From assembly GCA_030686995.1 (NCBI GenBank), contig CM060708.1, positions 104,447,350 through 104,511,349 of the forward strand: a DNA stretch of 64,000 bases, given 5' to 3'. Position numbers and translations under genes: made by a program. Below are positions 12,679 through 23,761 of the stretch, in pieces (position 1 is the stretch's first letter; every line of letters begins with the position of its first letter). The DNA is from Artemisia argyi (taxonomy: Eukaryota; Streptophyta; Magnoliopsida; Asterales; Asteraceae). A model generated the notes under the pieces. The model was not told where the DNA came from. It did not search any database and saw only the letters and a list, made by a program, of their open reading frames with translations.

Positions 12679-13172
12679 AAATCGTAAGCGACGAACAAAT
12701 GGTATTGGAATATAAAGAGACAATTGATCAGCGAAGGGAAAAAATATTAGAGTATCAAGAGACGATAAACAACGTTAAAAAAACAAATGGATAATTATAA
12801 TTATTTATAATCTCTTTAATATTATGCACTGTTGATATTGTATCAACATCCTTTAATAGTAACAATTATTGTTACCATCCTTTGATGTAATGAATCTTAA
12901 AACAACATGTATGTCTCTTTAAAAATTATAATAATTTTGCATGATTTATTATTTTTTACGATATAAGATTTGCATTCTGAATACATAACTTTCAGCTAAC
13001 TTTTGAAGAAAATGTGGCAATTGATGATGGTGTCTGGAACATTGACAAGGAACGGAAACTGAGCATGTTGAAAGCCTAGTTAGAAACAGATAAGTTTGCG
13101 AACTACTCTGTGTATGACGATGGTTACGATTTCAGCAACTCTGAAACTTGGGATCACCCAGATTATAATTAA
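12679..13172 (+). pseudogene. 3' half of the split unrecognised gene
   Basis: After AAATC the coding frame of the gene interrupted at 4352 continues in phase: 12684-12773 encodes a helical Glu/Lys/Gln-rich segment (SDEQMVLEYKETIDQRRE). An intron 12774-12995 (GT...TTTCAG) leads to a last exon 12996-13172 in phase 0, which begins LTFEENVAIDDGVWN and ends HPDYN. A TAG at 13077 breaks the last exon. The composition (acidic, Tyr/Asp-rich tail) suggests a small nuclear or cytoplasmic coiled-coil protein, but I cannot name it. No poly(A) signal was identified with confidence. Confidence 0.5.
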
Positions 13173-13341
13173 GTTTAAGTTTATGTTTATGTTTATGTGA
13201 TGTTTTAATCTTATTATGTAATATTATAATTCCAATAAGTTAATGTAATGTTTATTTTAAAGCTTTTAGTCGCGCAAATAAGGCAGTGAGTTACCAACCA
13301 CTAATAGTTGTATATAGCGAGCTTAAAAGATGACTGAACAT

Positions 13342-13740
13342 GTTTTTTTTTGAACGGCGATTTTATTAAGCAAAATTGGAAAGAAGCTAGAAATTTACAA
13401 CGAAATAAAATTAGGATTTTCAAGCCACTCATTCCAACTAAATCTAGCTTTACATCTAGACTTAATCCACCAAAACGACCTAGTCACAATCTCATCAAAA
13501 ATATTCGCTTTATAAGTAGACTCCTGTCCAAAAATCATCATATTTCGCCAATTCTAATTGTACCACCAAACAATGTAACAAATGCCTTCATACACCTTTT
13601 TAGCTTTTGTTGGGAACCGAATAGATGTCATCCAAACGAGCCAACCTTCGTAGGAATCAATGTCCGTATACTCCAGCTCCCACCATGTGGTAATCTTCTC
13701 CATAAAGTATTCCAAACATATACTTAAACGACGGTGTATG
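13342..13740 (-). mobile_element. 5'-truncated LINE, 3' end
   Basis: On the minus strand the segment ends AATAAAATCGCCGTTCA followed by an A-run (T-run at 13342-13351), the usual tail of plant LINEs. Upstream, minus-strand frames (13350-13735) encode Trp-rich text such as TTWWELEYTD and FWWIKSRC-like segments, similar to the region after the reverse transcriptase in plant LINEs. The element is 5'-truncated, as is common. The plus-strand ORF here is a shadow. Confidence 0.65.
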
Positions 13741-14030
13741 TTTTCAAACAATTTTATACTAATTCTTATGTTGAGATTAAAGAGGTATTGTATATATATA
13801 TAAAACAACTTTTTGTATGATTATTTTAAACATATGTTTAACTAAAACTTTTTAATAATTATCATATTTCAGTGTTCATTTTGTTGAATACAATTATGTG
13901 TTTAATTCATTCCAAATTACATACATGCTTTTTTTTAAAGCATAATAGATTCCAATCAAAGATTCCTAGAATCCAAATTCCATCATTGCTAGATTTGATT
14001 TTGATGGATAATGCGCCAGCAAAAGTGGTG

Positions 14031-14102
<72 letters not shown>

Positions 14103-14439
14103 CTAATTAAACGAGTTAATCTAAAAATTCTAAACTGTATTCCAATTAAAATAAAAATAAGAAACAAATAACACAAAACTTAAAACATAATTTTAAGTTA
14201 ACTATTTGTTGCAGATAATGATGATCACAAGTTATCTGGTAGGTTTATGATGTTGTATTAATGTTATAAAAATGTTAGAAAGGTGCTTTAAAACATTTTA
14301 AACACGAATACCAATACACACTTCATTTCCATGAAAACTTGAATAATCATTTCATAATGTAAATACTTTGAACTGGCATAAAAATCCTAAATGTATATTG
14401 ATTTACTTCACGTCTAATAACTATACATCGTTCAACTCG
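13741..14439. other. AT-rich spacer
   Basis: Apart from the TA microsatellite I see no coding or structural feature. The ORFs crossing the TA tract encode only Tyr-Ile repeats. Confidence 0.6.
14035..14101. repeat. (TA)n microsatellite
   Basis: About 33 uninterrupted TA units. Confidence 0.98.
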
Positions 14440-14725
14440 AGATAAAAATTACGCTGCCAGGAATTTTTATCTTGTACTAAAGCTCAAAAACTAAAACTTT
14501 AAAGTACAAGTTACTTAAACACACCTTTTTATTAAAAATACTGCGGAAGCTTGAATATTTTACAATGGTTGTGGTGATAATTGTTGGTGAATGGATGATA
14601 TCCAACTTAGAAACTTATGTCCTTATATAGATGGGCTTACAAGCTATCAAACAAAAATAAAAACATAAGCAATGACGATAGATAGGGGCCATTATTTAAT
14701 TTTATCACATTTGGCCGACAAACTT
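14440..14725 (-). promoter_or_regulatory. pararetroviral intergenic region with intact TATA box
   Basis: On the minus strand CTATATAAGG (14621-14630) is a strong TATA box. A leader and AATAAA (14528-14533) follow it. The sequence matches 45029-45368 of the other copy until just before the primer site, where similarity stops (about 14440-14455). Caulimovirid pregenomic RNA starts here. Whether the promoter is active in the plant is unknown. Confidence 0.65.
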
Positions 14726-15150
14726 TTATGATGCAAAAACGTTGACCCTTACTTTAGGATAGAGGTTCTTATTCATGGGACGATTCAATTTTAACGTGTT
14801 CAGACAATAATCATCCCACCCGGGGTCCAAAATAAAAATTGAATCGTCACTGCATTCGTCATCTTCATCTTCTAGAAGGTAGTCTTGGGCTTCCTTGGGC
14901 TCAAATGTTGTTGTGGCCCAATCGTTCTGCGAGGGCTTCCAGTTTGATAAGGATCCTTCGGGCTTCTTTGTTTTGGATTCAGACCTCTTCCATTTGGTCA
15001 GAACAGTGGTTGTCTCGAGTTGATAATCCAAGGCAGACTTGGGCTTTGCATTGTATGACTGATCTCCATGCATTAGATTTATCCATTCTGATTGGGGTTT
15101 GGTTGGCCTTCAGCTGGTAGTGCTTGTACATTGCTCCTGGTTCTTCGTGC
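14726..15150 (-). pseudogene. acidic C-terminal tail of viral ORF3
   Basis: A 115-codon frame (14726-15073) ends the polyprotein region. It is rich in Asp/Glu (LLEDEDDECSDDS) with a conserved DPGWDDYCLN. The same peptide is encoded at 44830-45010 on the plus strand. The link to RNase H upstream (15150-15220) is lost through frameshifts and stops. Role unknown; acidic tails are common at the end of these polyproteins. Confidence 0.6.
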
Positions 15151-15219
15151 GTGAAGATAGTTTTAGTAAAGATCCTTGGGAGTGGTTGAAAGTCTTCATG
15201 ATTTCTTCGCAGGTGATCT

Positions 15220-15954
15220 TCATAGTCTCTTGAGAGGCATGAGGGGACTGTAGAACTTCCTCCACTGAGTAAGGGTTGCTGCTACTAATTGCTTCATATC
15301 ACCTGTGCATTCTACAAAACAAAGGTTAACAAGTCTTGAGAGAGAATCAGCTAGTGTGTTATGTTTCCCTTCTATATGTTCTATGTTAATCTTGACGCCT
15401 GTTCCTGTGATTGCATCTGCAAACTTGATCCATCTAACCCTTGATGATTTGTTGCTATTAGCTTTGTTATAAAAGCTAATAATGGCTTGGCAATCTGTCC
15501 TTAGAGTGACTTCTTGTTTATCAAGGTAGTATATTTTTAGTTTCTCTAGAGTGTTGATGCAGGCATTGATTTCAGCATCGATTGTGGATTGGGTTATTGA
15601 GAACTTGCCGCTTGCGTATGCACAAATCTTTTCTGAGCTTCTTGGTCCTTCCTTGTTAATCTTCCACTTAACTACTCCTCCCCATCCTTCCATGCACCCA
15701 TCCGTCTCCAAGATGATATAAGCATCATCAGGTGGTATCTCGAGGTCTGGGAGGTTTTGAACTTGCATTTTGATTTTTTTGACTAGTTCATAGTCAGAGG
15801 GCTTAAACCTTTTATCTCCATGAGCATTCATTTTTTCGTGCAGTGGCCTTAGTAGTATCCCAAGTTTTGGGATGTGACTTCGAACATAGTTAAGGATTCC
15901 TAAGAATGACCTTAACCCCTTCTTTGTCTTTAATTCTTCTTCATCAAAGTTCAC
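15220..15954 (-). pseudogene. viral reverse transcriptase connection and RNase H
   Basis: 244 open codons. The first third is the RT thumb/connection (FLGILNYVRSHIPK). Then RNase H: first catalytic Asp in ETDGCMEGWGG, Glu in TIDAEINA, Asp in RTDCQAI and the His/Asp motif in HIEGKHNTLADSLSR. All four catalytic motifs are present. The frame joins the RT segment at higher coordinates through a stop near 15974. In pararetroviruses this domain removes RNA during replication in cytoplasmic particles. Confidence 0.85.
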
Positions 15955-16689
15955 AATTTTCTTTATGATGTGAGGCTATAATTTTATGGTTCCTTCCCCT
16001 ACGACTTCTCCTAAGAAGTCTATTGTTGGGACTGCTATCTTCATCTTTGTTGGAGATAAGACTAAACCATAATCTTCGCAAATTTTTAGCATCTTTTCCA
16101 AATACTTCGCATGCTCCTTTGAATTCTTTGAGAAGACTAGTATATCATCAATATATACTGCGATGAATGATTATGTTCCTTTGAAACATTTATCCATCTT
16201 CCTCTGGAAAACTGCTGGGGCATTCTTCAAGCCGATTGGCATAACAAGCCATTCATAAAGTCCTCCTGGAACTAAGAACAAAGTCCATGGAATCGATTCT
16301 TCATCCATAGTGACTTGATGAAACCCTGACTTAAGATCGAACTTTGAGAATATTTTTGCAACTCCTATCCTTTTGATGATCGTGTTTATGCCTGGTAGAG
16401 AGTATTTATCCTTGTATGTGTTATCATTTAGGGATTTGTAGTTGAAAACCATCCTATCTTTTCCTTTAGTTTCTTTTCCTGTTACAGGATCAATTGTTGT
16501 TCCTGAATTTACGATCATTGGCATCGTTCGGTGCCTGCTTTTGCTTGGGCGAATAGCACCGATTTTCAGAAGGCTATCAGTATGCTTTCTGAACGAATAT
16601 TCCATTGCTGGTGTTACATGCTTTAGCGGTCGATCTTCAATTATAACATCTGGATTGATGATATCCAGTTTACAAAGTTCGCCATTCTA
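15955..16689 (-). pseudogene. viral reverse transcriptase
   Basis: Same frame as RNase H. 16171-16605 holds the fingers and palm, with FDLKSGFHQV (first catalytic Asp) and VMPIGLKNAP. The YIDDIL active-site motif lies just beyond a stop at 16171-16173, with a further stop near 15974 and a TAG at 16687-16689. All key residues are visible, so decay is by isolated point mutations. Similarity is clearly to badnavirus-type RT rather than Ty3/gypsy RT (the segment GKDRMVFNYK and the peptide spacing). Confidence 0.85.
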
Positions 16690-16980
16690 CTTCCAATACT
16701 TTAAAGGTTTTTCTCTGATGTATCCTTGAAGCTTCAGCCTATCAATGATAGGTCTGAATTGTTCTAGGAATGCATTGTTTCCGTATTGACTGAAATAAAT
16801 GGATTCATTTACTTCGAAGAATTCTTCTTTACTGACTTCGAGCTCAGTTATGGCAACCTCAGCAACTTCAGTTTGGTCTGAAGTTTTGTTTTTGGTAACC
16901 TTTTTATAAATGGTTATCTCATCGCCTTCTATACGGATTCCTCCTTTCATGGCTCTTATGAAGTTAGCTCCTATTAACAT
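16690..16980 (-). pseudogene. polyprotein segment between protease and RT
   Basis: An open 97-codon stretch, in frame with RT apart from the TAG at 16687. It begins LIGANFIRAMKGGIR, typical of the end of a retropepsin fold, and continues into an acidic linker. 16981-17052 between this and the protease motif has several stops in all useful frames, implying compensating indels. Confidence 0.6.
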
Positions 16981-17052
16981 CTCAATACCATTGCTTCAGC
17001 CTGTGAGTTGCTTGTTGTCTTGAATTTAGCCCATTGAAGAAGACGTTGTAAG

Positions 17053-17260
17053 TTAGAAGTTCAAGTGCTTCTTCAGGGACAACCTTTTGTTTATGCAGCA
17101 TTCTGATGCTCCCGTGTCTATTATTGCAGTGGTTCCGAATGCAAGACAATTAGGGATATCAAAATCGACCTTTACATTGTAAAGTGAGTTGGTTATCTTC
17201 TTAATTTTTGGAACTGCGGCAGCATTTCCAGAATAATGAACCTCTGCTTCCATGAAGGGT
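17053..17260 (-). pseudogene. viral aspartic protease N-terminal part
   Basis: Contains the active-site motif IIDTGASECC in the usual hydrophobic context (TTAIIDTGAS). The domain is split from its C-terminal part (16690-16980) by stops. The protease would process ORF3 into movement, coat, protease and RT units. Confidence 0.75.
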
Positions 17261-17332
17261 CTTGCTATATGAACTTCTACTTCCTTGGAGGGTCTTGCTG
17301 TTGGAGGATCGCCTAATGGTGGAAATTCCTCC

Positions 17333-17575
17333 TTAGAGAATTGGAATTCTGATCCCTATCCTTTCTCCCTCTGCTGCTTTAAGCCTTCTTATTTCTTCAT
17401 CCTTTTGCTCTTCAAGCCTTATTTGTTCAGCTTTAAGCTGATCAATGAATTTAAGAGCATTTGCGAGATCCCTTACTAAAAGGCTTTTTTCAGAAAGCCG
17501 TAATTCTTCCTTCTTCTCCATAACAAGTTTGTTTTCATAGTACTCTATTGCTTGGTCTCTAATCATCTGCTGCAC
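17333..17575 (-). pseudogene. coiled-coil linker of the viral polyprotein
   Basis: 80 codons, rich in Glu, Lys, Leu and Arg with heptad-like spacing (AIEYYENKLVMEKKEELRL). In a different frame from the protease, showing a frameshift between 17260 and 17333. Lies between coat-protein Cys motif and protease. Confidence 0.55.
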
Positions 17576-17627
17576 TTGTTCTGTCTTCTCTTTTAGGAGT
17601 TTTTTGAGGAGTCTTACTTCATTGCTG

Positions 17628-18035
17628 CTAAAGTCCTTTTCTTCCTTTTACTTGTGCAACTGCTTTCCTTTCATTAACTGTCTTGCCAAAATAGTTTCTC
17701 ACACAAAGAGCACATGCTGTAAGTTGGCATTTAGGGAAGCTAAGTCTTGACATGTCTGTGGTTAGTATCCTACAGTAATAGCAGATTGTATAGTTGGTGA
17801 CTGCGTTTTCCTTCCAATCATGACCACACTCCTTGCTCTTTGTTGGTAGTTCTCTGTTTGGTCTGCACGATCTAGCTGATTGAACTATGTCTGCTATTCT
17901 TGTCGGTGGTCCAGGATGGAACATGAAAACATAATGACTGTATTGGTCATCTTCCCTTTCACCTTCACGGTTGCTTTCATGAATCTCCTGTATTGCTGTG
18001 AAAGCTGCTTCTTCAAAAGGGGTATCTTGGACCAT
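17628..18035 (-). pseudogene. viral coat-protein region, Cys-rich motif
   Basis: 135 codons with a Cys/His cluster of the spacing found downstream of the zinc knuckle in badnaviruses (CGHDW...CYYCR...CQLTACALC). This second Cys motif distinguishes badnavirus-like genomes from most other caulimovirids. It is frame-shifted relative to both neighbours. Confidence 0.7.
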
Positions 18036-18109
18036 GATATCGATGTTTTGATGCGTATCACCTTCTCCTTCTGATATGCTAAAAACACTGCTGTCATCAA
18101 AGTCCGTTG

Positions 18110-18740
18110 AGACTATGTCCCAGTTATCATCAAGATCTAGCTATTGGTAAACAGCTGCTCTTGCGATATTTCCTTGCTTGTTTTTGCAGTCTTTTGCAAA
18201 ATGCCCTTCTTTTCCACAAATAAAGCATTCACACTTGTTGACTCGTCCTCTGTCATCTTTATACTTTCTTTTGAATGGCTTTACGTGAGAACTGTGTGGC
18301 TTTCCTTTGTATGTCCTTGATTTCCTTATTCCATACTTCTTCCTGTTATTTTTGTAATAACCAGGAATTGGTATAGCTGAACAAAGAGATGAATCTCTTA
18401 GTTCTTTAGCAAACGCTGCATCTTTGCAAATTTCTGAGATGAAAGTGTGAGTGAACTTGATTGTAGATAGAACTCCTGCATTGAGACCAGGGTGCTTGGC
18501 TTTAAATGATTCTTCTATCTTTTTAGATAAAGAAGGTGGGAGCTTAGCAAAAAGCTTTTCTGTTGTTGAGGGGAAATACTATCTTCCAGACTTGATTGCT
18601 AGCTGCCTTAAATCTTCCAAGAATGTCCACAATTTTTTTGTTTCTGTTGGATCGATATACTCTGATCAAACTAACTATGTAGCTTGTAATGGGTTTAACA
18701 GTCTTGAACAAATCCAAAACTATTAATATTGAAACACTGA
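18110..18740 (-). pseudogene. viral coat-protein core and CCHC zinc knuckle
   Basis: Minus-strand text at 18187-18232 gives a CCHC knuckle (CFICGKEGHFAKDC), preceded by a Lys/Arg-rich arm (18240-18360) and a coat-core segment (18420-18740) with one or more stops (for example near 18583). The zinc knuckle and basic arm bind pregenomic RNA during packaging. The segment stops at the Copia LTR at 18741, so the N-terminal coat region is missing. Confidence 0.75.
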
Positions 18741-19185
18741 TGTAACCTTGTTAAGTATGCGGAATCTACTAAAACAAAGCTAAGAAGAATAACTTTCAAT
18801 GATTATATTAAACCAAACTTTGAACCTGCTTTACAATACAGATTCACTAACAACCCTAATAACTCTCTTTATCGTATTCTAAAGTATTCGTACTAATAAG
18901 CATATGTCTAATACCATCCTAAGGCTCCTTTTATAGGCATAAGGAAAACCTTAAGTCAGTTTACAATACTTGAACGACAAGTAAACTAAAACTAAACTAA
19001 TTCTAGAATATTATAATAACTTTGCATTACAATCCTTTCATGATATTGCATAACAGTCCTTTATCATAGAAGTACTTTAACTTTCTTCATGCACAAGCAG
19101 TACTTTGACTTTTAAACATTAGCAGTACTTTGACACAAGCAGTACTTTGATCTTCAGAAGTACTTTTGATCTTCATATCCCAACA
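18741..19185 (-). repeat. 3' LTR of the Copia element
   Basis: About 445 bp. On the minus strand it starts TGTTGGGATATG and ends GGTTACA (the end could be 3 bp further, at TGATGT). A TATA box CCTATAAAAGG lies at about 18929-18940. Its U3 carries five AGTACT motifs (19071, 19099, 19124, 19141, 19159). The 5' partner LTR is not in the window. Confidence 0.75.
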
Positions 19186-19200
19186 ATCCTCCCCTAACTT
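19186..19200 (-). promoter_or_regulatory. polypurine tract
   Basis: On the minus strand AAGTTAGGGGAGGAT directly precedes the LTR start TGTTGGG, as expected for the plus-strand DNA primer. Confidence 0.75.
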
Positions 19201-20109
19201 GAATTTCACTTGCTTGATTTCAAGTTTCTTTTTTATTCTTTAACTTCAATATCTTTATCTTGAAGGAAAGATTGAATCTTTATCTTCTTTCTGACTTGTG
19301 TATCATAGTACTTTGAGCATCAGCAACAGATCTTTTCACAGTAACAAATCTTTTCAGCAACTCAGCAACATATGGTAAATGTACATCAAATCCTAAAGTT
19401 TCATGCTATTCTCATCACTTCCAGGTGTGTTAACTCCTATGAGAGGTGAACCATTGAAAATTTTAATGTATTTAGATGTCTCTTTACCAAAGCCATTAAC
19501 TCTAGAGTAGCCAATGTTTAGGTTTAAGCACAAAAACCATGGTACATTGATAACCATATGACTTTTAGCAAATCATCAGCTATCAACGGATATGTTTAGT
19601 CTTTACCAAGAGACGTTTGCTTTTGGACTAGTTAGTTCTTTTAGTACAAACACCACCATGGTGAACTAATTACCATACAAATGGATTTTCCACAGCCTTT
19701 ACCACAAGCCATTTTCTTGTGGGCTAGCCAACTCTTCACTATAACAGATATCGTGAGTTGAAAACCATATAATTTTTAGTAAATTGTCAACTAAAAACGG
19801 ATTTGATAATCACATCAGAGCCATACCATCATGATGAGTCAAACTCTTTCTTGTCTGTTAAACATGGTGAGTTGATTACCATTTGTTGTGCAGTACAAGT
19901 ACTAACACCATGTTTTACTTTCAAAACATTTTGTTGTTGTCATCTTATGCTTCAAAAAGTTTTTCCTTTTTATTTTAAACTTAAACAAAAGACTTTTACT
20001 GGTTTTATGCATCAAGCAGTACTTTGAGAAAGTACTGTTTGTCTGGCAGTACTTTGAATAAAGTACTTATTATTCAAAAAGATTTATATAATAGAAACCA
20101 TACCAGTAA
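19201..20109 (-). other. non-coding 3' region of the Copia element
   Basis: No ORF of note. Contains AGTACT motifs at 19307, 20018, 20031, 20048 and 20062, and repeated ACCATGGT/ACCATATG-type words between 19540 and 19760. Confidence 0.6.
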
Positions 20110-21944
20110 TTATGCATCATCTTCTGAAGTAGTCCACTTGATAAATAGCTCAATCACCATCAGTGCTACTTCATTCTCCTGTACAACCTCCATACCATGA
20201 TCTAGCATCCTTATCATAAGATCTCTTGTAAGAGGATATCTTCTTTCTGCTAGCATGTGAATCATGGCACCATCTTCTAATTCAAGTGAATGTACTCCTG
20301 ATGACTCAAAGAATCTCCATCTTGTAATTTCCCAGTTCTCTTGAGCATTCTATAGAGTATCATTACTTGTTTCATTTGTCTCTCAGATGGTCATTAGATC
20401 TCCCAATAAGATTAATCCCATTCCTGTTGGCTCAGTATTCTCAAAATAGGCTTGCACTAGTTGATACAAATGATATAGATCTTCTCTGTCTATCATGTGC
20501 AGTATGTCCTATAACATATTGAATACTCTGAAACTTTCATCTTCTCTATGAAATATGAGATAATCTCCTTCAGATGATTCAACAACAGAAAAGGTAGAAA
20601 TCTTAGACTTTTTCTCAGCATCTTCTGTTTTCTTTGGATTCTCAAAATCCACAACTCTTAGATAATTCCTCAAGTCATCAACAGTATCAGTTCTCAGCAA
20701 CTTAAGCTTCTTTGATAACTGATCATCAAGAGTTGTTCTCTTCCTCTTTGATTTTCTTTTATCAGCTTGTTCTTTCATTACCTCCTCCAGCTTCTTTTCC
20801 TTTTCAGAATCCATAGGAACAAAACTATCAAGCTCTCTTTTAATTGACTCTTGAACAGCATCATATAGTTCTTTCACCTGTTGATATCTTAACCTTTGTA
20901 AACCTTTATATCCTCTGCCCTTCAGAAAACTTATCATTGAATTTCTTTCTTGAGCAATGGATGGTGGTCTTCTTGTTTGAACAACTGACTTCCTTGATTC
21001 TCTTTCATATTCAGCATCCAAATCAGCCTGATACTTTCTAGCAGGTTTTTCATTCTTGGCTATCTCAAAAGCTCTTAACTGTGCTAAAGTGAACTTCTTC
21101 TTCTTCTTCTTGGATTCCTTCATGATTCCCTTTCCTTTATCTTTTGGATCCAATTCCTTAGTAGATTTAGAAGAAGATTGTGATACTTGAGCCTGTTCAA
21201 CACCAAGAATACTAATACCTCTTGGTCTTGAAATATTGAGCATAATCTGAGCAATAGTCTCATCATCACTAGCATTATGTTCCTTGATTTCTTCTTGCTG
21301 AATTGGATTGGAAGGACTAGCTTCTTCATTCAAAATTATTGTTGAAGGGCCTACTTGTTCATCAAAATTCAAAGCTTTACCTTTCAAAGTACTTTGCATA
21401 CCAGTACTTTGAGCATCAGTGCCTTCCATGTCTACTTCTTCGGTATCTCCACTTTTAATACCAACATTCTCAACTTCAAAATTAACTTGGTCAGTTTCAT
21501 CACTTTTTCTTTCAGCAATAATATGATGAGATGAACAAGGTACTTCCAATGAGGGCTAAATAAAGGTTTCTGAAAAGTGAGTTTAGTAAGAGCACCTTCA
21601 TACCCTATATCCCTGAGTGTATCCCAAAGCACTTGCCTATCAAAGAGAACAGTACTTCCTTCATCATTGAATAATAAGTCCTCTCTGATTGTAGCCTCAG
21701 TGATTCGAATGGGTCTTCCAGCCACTGTAGCACGAATAAAAGATTCTTCTTCTTCCAAACCAGATGTTGCAGTAGCCCAGAACTCTTGAATCCATGATCC
21801 AATGATGTCAGGATTGACCAATAAAGCATAGTTAATTGAAGATCCAGTAAGGAAATCAATTATACCATGAAAATCAACATTCAACTGTGTCTTATCTAGG
21901 TTAGCGATCATATTGTGCTTGTTTACAGTTGGACGATTAGCCAT
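20110..21944 (-). pseudogene. extra ORF downstream of Copia pol
   Basis: The N-terminal part (21944-21550) begins MANRPTVNKHNMIANL and contains IQEFWATAT and LTFQKPLFSPHWKY. I recognise this as the extra protein carried by Copia elements of composite plants. A frameshift or deletion near 21550 joins it to a long Lys/Glu-rich region (21549-20509) with a basic run (KESKKKKKKFTL, a possible nuclear signal). After stops near 20509 and 20390 a conserved C-terminal segment (20360-20110) is still readable. Function is unknown; it is not an envelope protein, since no signal peptide or membrane helix is seen. Broken in at least three places. Confidence 0.65.
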
Positions 21945-22349
21945 TGATTGATTTTGTGGAAGAAAAATGTGCGGCGATTGTTGATTAGATGAAAATGGGA
22001 ATGGATGAAATGGAATAATGATAAGAGTAAAAATAGATGGAAGAGATAATCATAAAAGTAGATAATATTCAAAAAAATCATGGCTAATAAATGAATTTAC
22101 CGTTATTTTTTGGCATTTATCTCCTCTATGTCTTTCGTAAAGTTTATTTTTTACCGTTGGAACAGTACCCTGACAAAACAGTACTTTCCACTAAGCGCCA
22201 AGCAGTACTTTCCAACTAATGTTAAGCAGTACTTTGCTCAAAAGTACTTTCCATCCTCTTTACATCAGATAAAATCATCTTCAAAAATACAATTGTGTTG
22301 CCTCCCCTCAAACACAGAATAGATACTAATGCCTCCCCTCAAATGTAGC
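21945..22349 (-). other. spacer between pol and the extra ORF
   Basis: Non-coding. Contains a cluster of AGTACT motifs at 22180, 22204, 22228 and 22243, plus AGTACC at 22164, each in a CAGTACTTT context. Confidence 0.65.
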
Positions 22350-23761
22350 TTAATAATTAATCATCCCAATGCTTACCACCAAATGATTGAATCTTGAAAC
22401 ATCAAATCCCTTTGTGAGTAAGTCAACTACATTGTCATCTGTGTGAAGTTTAACCACATTAATAAGCCTGTGCTCATAACAATCTCTAATAAAATGATGC
22501 CTAATCTGAATGTCCTTGGTTTGGAATGATAAACAGGATTCTTCACAATACAAATTGTACTCTCATTGTCAATATTGATAGGAGTATTCTTGAAATTAAA
22601 TCGATAATCCAAGAGTTGATTCTGCAACCAAAGTACTTGGCCACAACAACTTGCAGCAGCCACATATTCTGCTTCAGTGGATGATGTTGCTGCAATTTTT
22701 TGCTTCTTACATTGCCATGAGACTAATCTTCTTCCAAGATATTGGCATCCACCAGTGGTTGATCTTCTGTCATAATTGTCTCCAGCATAATCACTATCTG
22801 AAAAGGCTTCCAAGTGAAAAGGTGAATCCCTAGGATACCACAATCCTAACTTAGGTTGTTGCCTGAGATACCTATAAATCCTCTTGACTGCATTCATATG
22901 TGAAACTTTGTGTGAGACCTGATATCTTTCACATAGACATACAACAAAGGTGATGTCAGGTCTAGATGCAGTTAAGTACATAAGATAGCCTATCATAGAT
23001 CTATATGGTTTAACATCCACATCTTCACCATCTTCATCTTTTCCTAATGGCTTATTAGCATCAATGGGTGTGGAGGCTGGCTTGACAGTGGTGAAGTTAA
23101 ACCTCTTAAGAATGTCATCTACATAAACTTGGACAAGCATAATATCCTTTTTGTCTCTTTTGATAAACAAAGTCTTATCAATGGCACCTCTCCTATAACC
23201 ATGTTGCAACAGAAAAGTGGAGAGTCTTTCATACCAAGCTCTAGAAGCTTGATGAAGACGATACAGAGCCTTAATAACTTTATAGACTTTGTTTGGGTGT
23301 GCAGGATCTTCAAAACCAGGAGGTTGTTTAACATAGACTTCCTCTGTAATGGTGCCATAAAGAAAAGCACTTTTGACATCCATTTGATATATAGGAAAGC
23401 CCATATATGATGCAAAAGCCAGAAACAACCTTATAGCTTCAATTCTTGCCACAGGAGCAAACACTTCATCATAGTCCACTCCTTCTTCTTGTATATATCC
23501 TTGTGCAACCAATCTTGCTTTATTCTTGATGTCATTCCCTCTTTCATCTCTTTTAATCCTGAAGACCCATTTTGTACCAATTAATCTCTTTCCATCTGGC
23601 AAATCACATAATACCCAAACATCTTGAAGCTTGAATTGTAAAAGTTCTTCTTGCATGGCTTCAACCCAACTCTCTTCAGCCAATTCTTTAGATACCTTCT
23701 TAGGTTCTACTTGAGATAGAAAGCAAGCAAATAGGCACAGTTGTTGATCCTTATGATTCAC
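22350..23761 (-). pseudogene. Copia reverse transcriptase and RNase H with internal deletion
   Basis: The RT begins with the Copia hallmark WVEAMQEEL...WVLCDLP and continues [31 protein letters not shown] and YVDDIL. Directly after YVDDIL the text jumps to LKRFNF...[10 protein letters not shown]. In normal Copia RTs roughly 60 residues lie between these points, so an in-frame deletion (near 23100-23115) removed the segment after the active site. RNase H follows ([18 protein letters not shown]). A frameshift near 22530 separates the last about 60 codons (ending LVVSIGMINY at 22350). The enzyme would be inactive. Confidence 0.85.

Larger units (their letters stand above)
14440..18740 (-). mobile_element. 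endogenous badnavirus-like pararetrovirus, left segment
   Basis: Reading the minus strand from 18740 to 14440: coat-protein region, zinc knuckle, Cys-rich motif, aspartic protease, reverse transcriptase, RNase H, acidic polyprotein tail, then an intergenic region with TATA box and poly(A) signal. This is the order of the 3' two thirds of a badnavirus ORF3 plus the intergenic region. A second copy of the tail and intergenic region lies at 44820-45400 in opposite orientation. The frames carry several single stops and a few frameshifts, so no polyprotein can be made. At 18740 the segment is cut by a Copia LTR. Confidence 0.88.

Noticed and set aside
12609..12794. 61-codon ORF across the right end of the Copia-type LTR
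   Set aside because: A chance fusion of LTR sequence with the exon of the split gene. The coding part is annotated with that gene.
13350..13727. 125-codon plus-strand ORF
   Set aside because: Shadow of a minus-strand LINE end, which has the poly(A)-side tail and Trp-rich coding text.
13872..14176. ORFs of Tyr-Ile repeats; also at 31404-31838 and 44466-44687
   Set aside because: Translations of (TA)n microsatellites.
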